Of a DNA stretch of 61,380 bases, positions 15,984 to 24,888 are shown piece after piece. Position 1 is the first letter of the stretch. Every line of letters begins with the position of its first letter. Source of the stretch: Chloroflexota bacterium (lineage in GTDB: Bacteria; Chloroflexota; Dehalococcoidia; Lucifugimonadales; UBA3495); contig PBMF01000007.1 in assembly GCA_002721995.1 (NCBI GenBank), positions 1 to 61,380 on the forward strand. The letters run 5' to 3'. The notes beneath the pieces were generated by a model. The model saw only the letters and a list, made by a program, of their open reading frames with translations, had not been told where the DNA came from and did not search any database. Made by a program: the position numbers and the translations under genes.

Positions 15984-17273
15984 GTGAAGGTCCTGATCAT
16001 CGGCTCCGGCGCCCGCGAGCACGCCATCGCCTGGCGGGTGGACCAAAGTCCCAAACTGACCAAACTCTGGGTCGCCGCCGGAAACGCGGGCACCGCCGCC
16101 ATCGCCGAGAACCTGGAGATACGCTCCGGAGACATAGACGGCCTGGTTGCCGCCGCCCAAAAGACGCAGGCGGACCTGGTCATAGTCGGGCCGGAAGCAC
16201 CTCTGGCCGCTGGCCTGGCCGACAAGCTGGACGCCCTGGGCATTCCCGTCTTCGGCCCCAGCGAAGCCGCAGCCCGGATCGAGGCCAGCAAAAGCTTTGC
16301 CCTGGAACTGATGCGGCGGGCCAATGTCCCCTGCCCAGACTTCGCCAGCGTCTGGGACCAGGCCGGGGCGGAGTCCTATATCAAAGACCATCCGGGTCCG
16401 CTGGTGGTCAAAGCAGACGGCTTGGCCGCGGGCAAGGGCGTTTTGCTCTGCCAGGACTCCAATGAAGCCCTCTCCGCGGTGAAACTTTGCATATCCGATA
16501 AGGCCTTTGGCGAGGCCGGGGACACGGTTGTCCTGGAGGAATATCTCAGCGGGCCGGAGGTCAGCGTCTTCGCCTTCTGCGACGGGAAGGATATGTCACC
16601 GCTGGTTGCGGCCTGCGACTACAAACGGCTGGAGGACGGCAACCAGGGACCCAACACCGGTGGCATGGGCAGCTACAATCAGCCCGATTTCTGGAATGAC
16701 GCCTTGGCGGCCAAGATCGAAAAGAGCATCATGAGGCCGGTCATCGACAAGATGGCAGAAGAAGGGCACCCATATAAAGGAGTCCTCTACGCCGGCCTCA
16801 TGCTGACCCAAGAAGGCCCCAAGGTGCTGGAGTTCAACTGCCGCTTGGGCGATCCGGAGACCCAGGTGGTCATGCCCATGCTGGAGTCTGACCCCTTGGA
16901 CCTGATGCTGGCCTGCGCCCGGGGCAACCTCCAACCCGAAACCGTCAAATGGAACAACAAGAACTTCGTGGGAGTGGCCATGGTCTCGGGCGGTTATCCG
17001 GATGAGTACCGGACCGGGTATGGTATTTCAGGATTGGACCACGACGGCCCCGAAGAGACATTGGTATTTCACGCCGGGACGAAACTTGGGCCGTCCGGCG
17101 AGACTTTGACCGCCGGAGGCCGAGTGCTAACGGTGGTCGGTGGCGGGGAGACAATGGAAGAGGCCCGGAGGCGGGCCTATTCCCGCGTGGAGCAAATCAG
17201 CTTCACCGATGCCCGCTGGCGCAGAGACATCGGCTCGGCGGCCAACCACGGCACCGCCAGGTTGGCGGGCTGA
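15984..17273 (+). CDS. purD: Phosphoribosylamine-glycine ligase
   Basis: Second step of de novo purine synthesis. The 429-aa ATP-grasp enzyme starts at GTG with the nucleotide-binding VLIIGSGAREHAIAW. Motifs: IVGPEAPLAAGLAD near 69, VVKADGLAAGKGV near 142, NTGGMGSY near 225, LYAGLML near 270, and EFNCRLGDPETQ near 285. The neighbours guaA, purB, purC and purS share its strand. Three bases separate it from the next gene. Confidence 0.97.
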   Translation: MKVLIIGSGAREHAIAWRVDQSPKLTKLWVAAGNAGTAAIAENLEIRSGDIDGLVAAAQKTQADLVIVGPEAPLAAGLADKLDALGIPVFGPSEAAARIEASKSFALELMRRANVPCPDFASVWDQAGAESYIKDHPGPLVVKADGLAAGKGVLLCQDSNEALSAVKLCISDKAFGEAGDTVVLEEYLSGPEVSVFAFCDGKDMSPLVAACDYKRLEDGNQGPNTGGMGSYNQPDFWNDALAAKIEKSIMRPVIDKMAEEGHPYKGVLYAGLMLTQEGPKVLEFNCRLGDPETQVVMPMLESDPLDLMLACARGNLQPETVKWNNKNFVGVAMVSGGYPDEYRTGYGISGLDHDGPEETLVFHAGTKLGPSGETLTAGGRVLTVVGGGETMEEARRRAYSRVEQISFTDARWRRDIGSAANHGTARLAG

Positions 17274-17275
17274 CC

Positions 17276-17836
17276 ATGCAGCAGGTCAGGGAACTTTTCA
17301 ACTTGGACAGGGACGCCGCACGCCTGCAGACCTACCGGAAAAAGAGATGGTCGCGCTCGGCCGAGTTTCACGGGTGGCTGCAACAGGACGCGCTGGAGTC
17401 GTTGGACCAAGAACAGGCTCTGGCTTTGTACCGGGCCTCGGGAGGCCGGGAGACGGCCAAATTCAAGACCAACCCCTTGGAAGAAGTCAGGGACTCAATC
17501 GACTTTCTTCTCTATGATAATATCAAGCTCGAAGGCCGGTTCGACGAGTGCGCCACGCCTGGATGGGGCTACTGCCTGGCCGGCACCGGCAAGGAATTCC
17601 CGTCCTATCTTTTGTGCCTGATCAACCCCAGCCTATTCGGCGTCTGGAACTCCAACGCCGAGCGGCTGCTAAAACGCACCGGACTCCTTTCCGACGGCAG
17701 CCGGCGCGGCCCAATGGGTATCCGGTATCTGGACATCCTGGATTCGCTGAACCAGGTGCGTGTCCGCTCCGGTCTGGGCGACTTCCGCGAGATTGACGAG
17801 CTGGCCTACCAGGCAGCACAGCTTAAATCTACCTAA
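17276..17836 (+). CDS. Conserved-looking hypothetical protein
   Basis: A 186-aa soluble protein that starts two bases after the purD stop, so it is probably co-transcribed with it. The middle part (FPSYLLCLINPSLFGVWNSNAERLLKRTG, residues about 105-135) resembles the short helical segment seen ahead of some restriction-type nuclease domains, but no nuclease follows. There is no signal peptide or membrane segment. Function unknown; the link to purine synthesis is by position only. Confidence 0.65.
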   Translation: MQQVRELFNLDRDAARLQTYRKKRWSRSAEFHGWLQQDALESLDQEQALALYRASGGRETAKFKTNPLEEVRDSIDFLLYDNIKLEGRFDECATPGWGYCLAGTGKEFPSYLLCLINPSLFGVWNSNAERLLKRTGLLSDGSRRGPMGIRYLDILDSLNQVRVRSGLGDFREIDELAYQAAQLKST

Positions 17837-17869
17837 AGAGCCCCCTAATACGAACTAAGCGAAGCGATT

Positions 17870-18352
17870 ATGACTTGGCGTGAAACTCTGGAAGGCCTGA
17901 AAGAGGAACTGGCCGAAGCCCGCACCCGCCGGAAGGCCCGGGTGGCCGAGGAAGAGGCCGAACTGGCCCAAGAGCGTGAGGACTTGACCAACATGGTCGA
18001 CAATCTGGGCGTGAACGAGCTCTTGGCCGATATCAACTCCACGCTGCTGGACGGCAAGGGCGAGATCGAGACCATCATAGGCTGGGAAGCCGCTCCCGAA
18101 GACGACGATGGAGAGGACTCTGTGATCGGCATGAACGGCGGCGGGCCTGATATAGAGGAAGAGCCCGAAGCTGCCGACGTCATCACCACCATCCTTTCCT
18201 GGGAAGAGGGCGGTGAACTGGAGATTGCCGTCGATGTGGGATTGTCCGACGACGGCATCTACCTACAGATAAACGAGATTGAGATCCGGGCTGAACGGGA
18301 GGCTTTGGAGCAGGGTCTGATCGAAGCCTTTCGAGACGAACTGGACCTATAG
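17870..18352 (+). CDS. Acidic hypothetical protein with N-terminal coiled coil
   Basis: A 160-aa, strongly acidic protein. Residues 1-45 are a charged helix (ETLEGLKEELAEARTRRKAR and on) likely to form a coiled coil. The centre is Asp/Glu/Gly-rich, and the C-terminal half (DVITTILSWEEGGELEIAVDV) alternates beta-like stretches. No family is recognised. It follows the preceding unknown gene by 33 bases on the same strand. Confidence 0.6.
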   Translation: MTWRETLEGLKEELAEARTRRKARVAEEEAELAQEREDLTNMVDNLGVNELLADINSTLLDGKGEIETIIGWEAAPEDDDGEDSVIGMNGGGPDIEEEPEAADVITTILSWEEGGELEIAVDVGLSDDGIYLQINEIEIRAEREALEQGLIEAFRDELDL

Positions 18353-18433
18353 AGGCGTCAACCCATCCGGTATCGTGACGGGGCGAATCTTGAGCGTGCG
18401 GAGTAGGTTGTTTCACCGCAGGTAGATGGTATT

Positions 18434-18589
18434 ATGGAAAGCGCTTCGGATGGGCCTTCAGCCCACATGGCTATGGGTGGCTGGGGAACCGTTGACGCCG
18501 ATTGCGAGACCTCCCAGACCCTGGGCCTTAAGTACGACGATATAAGGCAGGCTTATGAAAACTACCGGCGCGAACTCCGCGAACGGTAG
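18434..18589 (+). CDS. Possible 51-aa small protein
   Basis: ATG 18434 to TAG 18587 reads MESASDGPSAHMAMGGWG and ends IRQAYENYRRELRER, a plausible amphipathic helix. It overlaps the start of the HAD phosphatase gene by 35 bases in another frame. No clear ribosome-binding site. It may be real and coupled to the next gene, or chance. Confidence 0.3.
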   Translation: MESASDGPSAHMAMGGWGTVDADCETSQTLGLKYDDIRQAYENYRRELRER

Positions 18590-19259
18590 ACCGCTCCCAG
18601 CAGTCCTAACCGATTTCGACGACACCGCCGCGGGACAGAACGTGGCGGAGCTTTTGCTCAACCGGTTCGGCGACCCGACTTGGAAGGACGTGCGCCAGCG
18701 CTTCCGCGATGGGGAGATAGACCTCAAGGAGTACCAGGAGGTCACTTTCCGGAATATTCAGGCGGACCGGGCGACAATGCAGGCCTACGTGAAAGAACAC
18801 GCCATCCTGCGGCCGTTTTTCCACGAGCTCTGGGCGTTCTGTCAGAGCAATGGCACCCCCATGGCGGTGGTCAGCCAGGGCTTGGACTTTTACATCCAGG
18901 CCGTGTTGGACCGCTCGGGGGTCGGCCAGGTGCCGGTCTACGCTGTGAACACAGCCTGGGATTCGGGCAAGATCTCGTATCACTACAACCATACCGTTCC
19001 CGGCAAGGAACACCTGGGTAACTCCAAGGGTTTCGTCGTCCAGTCCTTCCAAGAAAGGGGCTGCCACGTCTTCTTCGCCGGCGACGGACATTCGGACCTG
19101 GAGGCAGCCCGGGTGGCGGACGTGACCTTCGCCCACAAGGGACTGGCCAAGTTCTGCGAAGATGAAAACATCCCCTACAGACCCTTTGAGGACTTTAGGG
19201 GCATGCTGGTGGCCGTTAGGAATTTCTCCAACAACGGTCTCCATCCCGACGCGCTCTAG
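18555..19259 (+). CDS. HAD-superfamily phosphatase (MtnX-like)
   Basis: A 234-aa HAD hydrolase. Motif I is TDFDDTAAGQNVAELLL near residue 20 (nucleophile and acid Asp), motif II is MAVVSQGLDFYIQAVL near 97, and motif IV is VFFAGDGHSDLEAARVADVTF near 175. The layout resembles the phosphoserine phosphatase/MtnX branch (2-hydroxy-3-keto-5-methylthiopentenyl-1-phosphate phosphatase), but no methionine-salvage genes are nearby, so the substrate is open. It is 20 bases ahead of purB. Confidence 0.75.
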   Translation: MKTTGANSANGRPLPAVLTDFDDTAAGQNVAELLLNRFGDPTWKDVRQRFRDGEIDLKEYQEVTFRNIQADRATMQAYVKEHAILRPFFHELWAFCQSNGTPMAVVSQGLDFYIQAVLDRSGVGQVPVYAVNTAWDSGKISYHYNHTVPGKEHLGNSKGFVVQSFQERGCHVFFAGDGHSDLEAARVADVTFAHKGLAKFCEDENIPYRPFEDFRGMLVAVRNFSNNGLHPDAL

Positions 19260-19279
19260 CGTCCGGAGGAGGGGAAGCT

Positions 19280-20614
19280 GTGATTGACCGCTATTCCAGG
19301 CCTGCCATGAAGCAGGTCTGGTCCGACGAGAATAAGTACCTCAAGTGGATGGCCGTGGAACTGGCCGCCTGCGAAGCCTGGACCGCGGAGGGTGTGGTGC
19401 CGGAGGAGGACATGACCAAGCTGCGCGGCGCCAAATACAACCACGCCCGCATGATGGAACTGTTCGAGACCACCCGCCACGACGTCACCGCCTTCCTCAG
19501 CTCCATCACCGAGTCCCTGGGCCCCGAGGGACGCTGGCTCCACCTGGGCATGACCTCCAACGACATGCTGGACACCGGTCTTAACATGCAGCTGGTGGAA
19601 GCCGGTGCACTGCTCCAGACCGAGATGGACCGCGCCATCGCCGCTCTGGCGGAGAAGGCCATCGAGCACAAGGACACCCTTGCCATGGGACGCACCCACG
19701 GAGTCCACGCCGAACCCGTGACCATGGGCCTGCGCCTGGCCCTCTGGTGGGACGAGATGCAACGCCAAAAGGAACGGCTTGCCGACGCCATCGAGGGACT
19801 GCGGGTGGGTATGGTATCCGGCGCCGTGGGCACCCACGCCACCGTGCCCCCGTCCATCGAAGACAAAGTCTGCGAGGGGTTGGGCCTCAAGGTGGCCAAG
19901 ATCTCCAACCAGATCGTCCAGCGCGACCGCCACGCCCACTTCATGAGCACCCTGGCGCTGATAGCGGCGTCCCTGGAGAAGTTCGCAACTGAGATTAGGG
20001 CCCTGCAGCGGACCGAACTACACGAACTGGAAGAACCCTTCGGCGCCGGCCAAACGGGATCGTCTTCCATGCCCCACAAGCGCAACCCAGAGTTGGCCGA
20101 GCGCATCTGCGGACTGGCCAGACTGATTCGGGGCAACGCCAATACCGCACTGGAGAACGTGGCCCTCTGGGGCGAGCGGGACATCAGCCATTCCTCGGCA
20201 GAGCGCATAATCCTCCCCGACTCCTGTCTGGCTTTGGACTATATCCTCAGCATCTTCAGCCACATCATCGAAGGACTGCGCGTGTTCCCCGAGAGGATGT
20301 TCGCCAACATAGAGAGCAGCCGCGGCCTGATCTTCAGCCAAAGGGTGCTGCTAGCCCTGGTGGACAAGGGTCTGGGCCGGGAAGAGGCGTACAAGATCGT
20401 GCAGTCCAACTCCAGCCGGAGCTGGGAGGAGAATCTGGACTTCCGAGACCTGTTGCGGGCCGATCCCCAGGCAGGCGAACACCTCTCTCAAGAGGATTTC
20501 AACGAGTTGTTCGACTACGGGTATTACACCCGCTACGTGGATGATACCTTCATGAGACTGGGGCTGATCAACAATCCCTCCAAAGAATCCCAGGCCGCTG
20601 CCGCGGGCGACTAG
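19280..20614 (+). CDS. purB: Adenylosuccinate lyase
   Basis: Cleaves SAICAR to AICAR and adenylosuccinate to AMP. The 444-aa fumarase/aspartase-superfamily enzyme shows LHLGMTSNDMLDT near 90, MGRTHGVHAEPVTMGL near 137 (catalytic His) and the signature GSSSMPHKRNPELAERI near 257-273 with the catalytic Ser loop. The start is GTG, with GGAGGGGAAG upstream. Followed by purC. Confidence 0.97.
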   Translation: MIDRYSRPAMKQVWSDENKYLKWMAVELAACEAWTAEGVVPEEDMTKLRGAKYNHARMMELFETTRHDVTAFLSSITESLGPEGRWLHLGMTSNDMLDTGLNMQLVEAGALLQTEMDRAIAALAEKAIEHKDTLAMGRTHGVHAEPVTMGLRLALWWDEMQRQKERLADAIEGLRVGMVSGAVGTHATVPPSIEDKVCEGLGLKVAKISNQIVQRDRHAHFMSTLALIAASLEKFATEIRALQRTELHELEEPFGAGQTGSSSMPHKRNPELAERICGLARLIRGNANTALENVALWGERDISHSSAERIILPDSCLALDYILSIFSHIIEGLRVFPERMFANIESSRGLIFSQRVLLALVDKGLGREEAYKIVQSNSSRSWEENLDFRDLLRADPQAGEHLSQEDFNELFDYGYYTRYVDDTFMRLGLINNPSKESQAAAAGD

Positions 20615-20673
20615 CAAGTCGATGCTAGAGGACTATCCTGCGGGGCCGGGTGGGAGCGTGATATGAGGTCCAA

Positions 20674-21570
20674 ATGCTACTAGAGACACCAATACCCAAC
20701 ATTCTCCACCGCGGCAAGGTACGCGACACCTACGATCTGGGCGGTGGACACCTTCTGATGGTCGCCACCGACCGCATATCCGCCTTTGACGTGGTGCTTC
20801 CCACGGGTATCACCGACAAGGGGCTGGTGCTGAGCCGTATCTCAGCCTTCTGGTTCGACCGCACCAAGGACATCGTACCCAACCACCTCATTTGCCTTGC
20901 CGATGCCCCCGAGGCCGCTAAGTACATCGAGGGAAGCAGCATCGCCGGGGCCATCACCCCGGAGATCGCCCGGCAGGCGATGGTGGTGAAGCGCGCCGAA
21001 CGCATCGACGTCGAATGTGTCGTCCGGGGCTATATCGCCGGCTCGGCTTGGGCCGAATACCGGCGCCAGGGGACGGTGTCGGGTATGGACGTGGGCGGCG
21101 GGATGCTGGAGGGTCAGGCCTTTCCCGAACCCCTCTTTACCCCCACGACCAAGGCGGAAGAGGGACACGACGAGAACATGAGCCACCAGGAAGTGGTGGA
21201 CATGGTGGGGAGCGACATGGCCGACCGGTTGGAAGAGACCAGCAAGGCCGTGTTCAAGGCCGCCCACGACTACGCCAGGGAGCGTGGCATCGTCCTCGCC
21301 GACACCAAGATGGAGTTCGGCATCATAGACGGAGAACTCACCCTGATCGATGAGCTGCTAACCCCTGATTCCAGCCGGTTCTGGGACGCCAAGGGTTACG
21401 TGCCGGGAAAGTCCCAACCCAACTACGACAAGCAGTTCGTCCGCGACTGGTTGGACGGGGAAGGCTGGGACCGTGAACCACCTGCCCCCGAAATTCCCAG
21501 TGACGTGGTGGCGAAGACGTCCGAACGCTACCGGGAAGCGTATTACAAATTGACAGGAAACAGACTTTAG
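20674..21570 (+). CDS. purC: Phosphoribosylaminoimidazole-succinocarboxamide synthase
   Basis: Makes SAICAR from CAIR and aspartate, the step just before purB. The 298-aa product has HRGKVRDTYDLG near 12, ATDRISAFDVVLPTGI near 31, ECVVRGYIAGSAWAEY near 110, and ADTKMEFGIIDGELTLIDE near 208-226. The length fits the larger (eukaryote/Chloroflexi-type) form. It starts at ATG with GAGG upstream. Confidence 0.97.
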   Translation: MLLETPIPNILHRGKVRDTYDLGGGHLLMVATDRISAFDVVLPTGITDKGLVLSRISAFWFDRTKDIVPNHLICLADAPEAAKYIEGSSIAGAITPEIARQAMVVKRAERIDVECVVRGYIAGSAWAEYRRQGTVSGMDVGGGMLEGQAFPEPLFTPTTKAEEGHDENMSHQEVVDMVGSDMADRLEETSKAVFKAAHDYARERGIVLADTKMEFGIIDGELTLIDELLTPDSSRFWDAKGYVPGKSQPNYDKQFVRDWLDGEGWDREPPAPEIPSDVVAKTSERYREAYYKLTGNRL

Positions 21571-21619
21571 GCGAGTTCGGGATAAGATATCGCCGGGCAC
21601 ATCAACGGAGGACTTAGAA

Positions 21620-22255
21620 TTGCCTGTATCAAGACGCCGCCAGAGCAGGGCTGCCGCCAGGGCAGCGCGCTCTCGCAACGCCATCACCACCACCCGCCGC
21701 AGGGGGACCAATAAGTTCTACTTGGCCGCATCCGTCGTGATTGCGGTCTTGGTAATCGCAAGCTTTGCCTTCTCGAGCATCGGCGGCGGCGGCGGCAACG
21801 CCGACACCGGCAGTGGTGACGGGTACGTGGAAGGCGTGGGTATCCAGGTGGACATTGAAAGCCGGGAACACGTCCCGGAGGGCACTACCGTTACCTATAA
21901 CAACAGCGTTCCACCAACCTCCGGAGACCACTGGCCCACCCCGGCCCGTTGCGGATTCTACGAAGAGGGCCTGCCGGACGAACGTATCGTCCACAACCTG
22001 GAACATGGCAATATCGTGGTCAGTTACAACCTGGCCACAGAGGCTGAGGTCGATTCGCTGAAAGACGTCATGGGCGACATTGGTCTAGCCAACATCTGGG
22101 GAATCACCCGCTCCTACGACGCATTGGACGTAGGCCAGGTCGCCCTGGCCACATGGGGGATCTTGGACGCCATGACCGGTGTTGATGCCCAGAGGATCAG
22201 CACCTTCTTTGACACCTATTCCGGCATCATGGGTCCGGAACTGGTGACCTGTTAG
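21620..22255 (+). CDS. DUF3105 family membrane-anchored protein
   Basis: A 211-aa protein with an Arg-rich cytoplasmic N-terminus (residues 1-32), one membrane segment (FYLAASVVIAVLVIASFAFS, about 33-52), a Gly-rich linker, and an extracytoplasmic domain containing YNNSVPPTSGDHWPTPARCGFYEEG and VHNLEHGNIVVSYN, the pattern of DUF3105. Role unknown. The start is TTG with GGAGGA seven bases upstream. It is inserted between purC and purS, three bases before purS, and likely shares their transcript. Confidence 0.8.
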   Translation: MPVSRRRQSRAAARAARSRNAITTTRRRGTNKFYLAASVVIAVLVIASFAFSSIGGGGGNADTGSGDGYVEGVGIQVDIESREHVPEGTTVTYNNSVPPTSGDHWPTPARCGFYEEGLPDERIVHNLEHGNIVVSYNLATEAEVDSLKDVMGDIGLANIWGITRSYDALDVGQVALATWGILDAMTGVDAQRISTFFDTYSGIMGPELVTC

Positions 22256-22258
22256 CCG

Positions 22259-22528
22259 ATGTATCAAGCCAGAATCAACATCACCTTGAAGCCTACGGTA
22301 AACGACCCGCAGGGCCTCACCGTGCTCGCCAGCCTGCACCGGCTGGGCTTCGGCGATGCCGAAGACGTGCGGGTGGGGAAGTACCTGCTCGTAACCGTGA
22401 ACGAGGCCGACCGGGCCAAGGCGGAACAATCTGTCACGGAGATGTGTCAAAAGCTCTTGGCCAACCCGGTCATCGAGGACTTCACTTTCGACTTGGAAGA
22501 GACCAGCGCGCGGAGCACAGACACCTAA
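22259..22528 (+). CDS. purS: Phosphoribosylformylglycinamidine synthase subunit PurS
   Basis: The 89-aa product matches PurS, the small subunit that bridges PurQ and PurL in the three-part FGAM synthase. Typical blocks are YQARINITLKPTVNDPQG at the start, LGFGDAEDVRVGKYLLV in the centre, and MCQKLLANPVIEDF near the end. purQ and purL are not in the window, so the other subunits must be elsewhere. Three bases after the DUF3105 gene. Confidence 0.92.
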   Translation: MYQARINITLKPTVNDPQGLTVLASLHRLGFGDAEDVRVGKYLLVTVNEADRAKAEQSVTEMCQKLLANPVIEDFTFDLEETSARSTDT

Positions 22529-22581
22529 AGAGGCCACTGCCCAGCCAAGCAACGGTCAAAAAATAATTGGGGGGAGATCAA

Positions 22582-23577
22582 ATGACCACCGGAAGCAACG
22601 ATACCTACGTCTACACCGGCGCGGAGACCAGCGGGCTTTACCGGCTGGCTCCGGGCTCGGATACCTGGGAAGAACTGACCAATGGCCTGCCCACCGACCC
22701 CATGGTGCCGGGCATCGTGATCCATCCTGATGACCCGTCGGTTATCTACGCCGGGACCCAGGACGGCCCCTACCGCAGCACCAACCGGGGCGATAGCTGG
22801 GAGCGGCTGGACTACCCCAGGACGGGCGCCCCCGTCTGGACCTTCATGTTCCGTCCCGGCGACCCTACGGTCATGTACCTGGGAACCGCACCCGGAGAGA
22901 TCTACCGCAGCACCAACAGCGGTGAGTCCTGGCAGCTCCTGACCCGAAACATGGGTTCGGACGAAATCACCATGGCCTTCCCCACCAGGGTCATATCCCT
23001 GTGCGCCGACCCCAGCTTCCCCGACGAGATGTATGCGGCGGTGGAAGTGGGCGGCGTCCTGCGCAGTGCCGACGGCGGCGACACCTGGGAGGAGATTTCC
23101 GGGACTCTGGCCCCCAGCGAAGACACTCTGGACCTGCACGGCGCCCAATGCCAGTCGGCCATGCCCCACACCGTTTTCATCACCACCCGCCAGGGGCCAT
23201 TCATCGGCCCGGACCGGGGCAGCGAGTGGATTCCGGTGAAGTTCGGCGACTTCTCTGAGATCACCTATACCAGGGACCTGAAGGCCGCCACCCACGACCC
23301 CAACACCTTCTATGTGTCCATCGGCGCCGCCGCCCGCAGCACCCAGGGCGCGCTCTGGCGCAGCCGGGACCTGTTCAAGACCTTTGAGCGGGTGGACCGG
23401 GGCATCTCCCCCAACTCGACGATGATGACCGTGGCCGTGGACCCTCGTGCCCCCGACCACGTCTACTGCAACTCCCGGGACGGACAGCTATTCGCCTCCC
23501 TGGACGACGGCGCCACCTGGACCACCTACCAGTTGCCGGAAAAGGCCAAGGAGATGCGCGCACTGGCCGCCGGCTAG
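22582..23577 (+). CDS. BNR/sortilin-type beta-propeller repeat protein
   Basis: A 331-aa protein built of repeated S-x-D-x-G-x-T-W-like units (STNRGDSWERL, STNSGESWQLL, SADGGDTWEEI, SLDDGATWTTY) spaced 45-70 residues apart, as in BNR or VPS10 beta-propellers. No signal peptide, so probably cytoplasmic. ATG 22582 was chosen because GGGGGGAG lies just upstream. Relatives are often called glycosyl hydrolases or exo-sialidases without evidence, and no catalytic residues can be named here. It ends before a strong shared terminator. Confidence 0.75.
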   Translation: MTTGSNDTYVYTGAETSGLYRLAPGSDTWEELTNGLPTDPMVPGIVIHPDDPSVIYAGTQDGPYRSTNRGDSWERLDYPRTGAPVWTFMFRPGDPTVMYLGTAPGEIYRSTNSGESWQLLTRNMGSDEITMAFPTRVISLCADPSFPDEMYAAVEVGGVLRSADGGDTWEEISGTLAPSEDTLDLHGAQCQSAMPHTVFITTRQGPFIGPDRGSEWIPVKFGDFSEITYTRDLKAATHDPNTFYVSIGAAARSTQGALWRSRDLFKTFERVDRGISPNSTMMTVAVDPRAPDHVYCNSRDGQLFASLDDGATWTTYQLPEKAKEMRALAAG

Positions 23578-23600
23578 CCACCAACCCCCGTCGAGTCATA

Positions 23601-23645
23601 AGAAGCCCCCCGCTTGGAATTGCACCGAGCGGGGGGCTTCTTTTT
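23601..23645. terminator. Strong bidirectional terminator
   Basis: AGAAGCCCCCCGCT (23601-23614) pairs perfectly with AGCGGGGGGCTTCT (23628-23641), followed by T on the plus strand and preceded by A-rich sequence that gives a weaker U tract on the minus strand. It sits between the convergent BNR gene and purK. Confidence 0.88.
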
Positions 23646-23673
23646 CAAATCGTGGGGACCGGTTGAGGTTGGG

Positions 23674-24888
23674 CTATCCCTTAGCCAGCATCTTGTGGGT
23701 TTCGAGGGCGGCGGAAAGTAGGTCTTCCTGAGAAGGACCGTTGAACAGGATATGGCCCATCTTCCGGCCGGGACGGACGTCCGGCTTACCGTATGAATAT
23801 ATCCGTGCGTTCCGGTTCTCCGCGATCCAATCTGTGGTCTTGGCATCAGTTAACTGGGTGTACTCCTCGCCCAGCACGTTCAACAGGACCGACGGTGTGA
23901 TCTGCTGTGGAGTTACGAGCGGCAGGCCCACCAACGCACGAATCTGAAGTTCATATTGGGACACGGTGAAGGAGTCTATCGTGTGGTGCCCCGAGTTGTG
24001 CGGCCGCGGCGCAATTTCATTGACCAATAGGTCTTCATTTTCCAAGAGGAACATTTCCACGCAAAATACACCGGGCTCTCCAATATTCTTGACGACATCT
24101 TTGGCGAGATCTTGAGCCCTTCTCGCAATCTCCTCAGAGATCCTGCCCGGAGATATGCTGATCCTCAAGATGCCATTTTCGTGGATGTTCTCTGTTGGGG
24201 GAAAGGACTCGAAACCGGCGTTCCCGTCGTAGCCCACAACAACTGACAGTTCGATCCGATAAGAGACAACCTGCTCAACCACCCACGGACCGTCTCCCTT
24301 CAAGACCTTCTCTGTTTCGGCGATCTCCTGGGAGTTTGAAACTCGCCATTGTCCGTGACCGTCATAGCCCAGCGTGGCCGTCTTCACTATCCAGGGTAGT
24401 TCCAACTGGACCGCGCCCAGTTCGGAAGGGTTTTCAATCACAGCGTAATTTGTTACGGGAATGCGGTGGTCAGTCAGGAAACCTTTCTCCTTGGTCCGGT
24501 CTTGAGCGAGACCCAGGCTTCTGCTGCCCGGCCTAACTCTGATCAGCTTTTCCAGACCATCGGTCAAGGCGACTGGAACATTCTCCCACTCCAAAGAGGC
24601 GCAGTCCGAGACATCCGCGAATTCTCGCAGGGTGGCCGGGTCATCAAAGGGGGCGTCGAATGAGACAGTGGCAAACCTCTTTGCCGGCGCGTTCGGCGAC
24701 GGGTCCCAGACCGCCACTTTGTAACCGAACCGCAAAGCGGCTTCTGCGAAAAATCCTCCGATCTGGCCGCCCCCCAACATTCCCAGGGTGCTGCCCAGAG
24801 GAATCACCGAGTTTGGGTCCTCAAATTTCAAATCGAACCCCGCGATTCCGGATTTAACAACACGGTCTCGGTCAGGGTCTTTCGCCAA
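23674..24888 (-). CDS. purK: 5-(Carboxyamino)imidazole ribonucleotide synthase
   Basis: ATP-grasp enzyme that carboxylates AIR to N5-CAIR. Motifs: LGMLGGGQIGGFFAEAA near 35, EWENVP near 100, WIVKTATLGYDGHGQWRV near 165, EQVVSYRIELSVVV near 203, and NEIAPRPHNSGHHTIDS near 288-304. The 404 aa include about 30 extra N-terminal residues. The coding region overlaps purE by 61 bases, so a start further in is possible although no better site is obvious. With purE it makes the usual purEK pair. Confidence 0.95.
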   Translation of the reverse strand: MAKDPDRDRVVKSGIAGFDLKFEDPNSVIPLGSTLGMLGGGQIGGFFAEAALRFGYKVAVWDPSPNAPAKRFATVSFDAPFDDPATLREFADVSDCASLEWENVPVALTDGLEKLIRVRPGSRSLGLAQDRTKEKGFLTDHRIPVTNYAVIENPSELGAVQLELPWIVKTATLGYDGHGQWRVSNSQEIAETEKVLKGDGPWVVEQVVSYRIELSVVVGYDGNAGFESFPPTENIHENGILRISISPGRISEEIARRAQDLAKDVVKNIGEPGVFCVEMFLLENEDLLVNEIAPRPHNSGHHTIDSFTVSQYELQIRALVGLPLVTPQQITPSVLLNVLGEEYTQLTDAKTTDWIAENRNARIYSYGKPDVRPGRKMGHILFNGPSQEDLLSAALETHKMLAKG

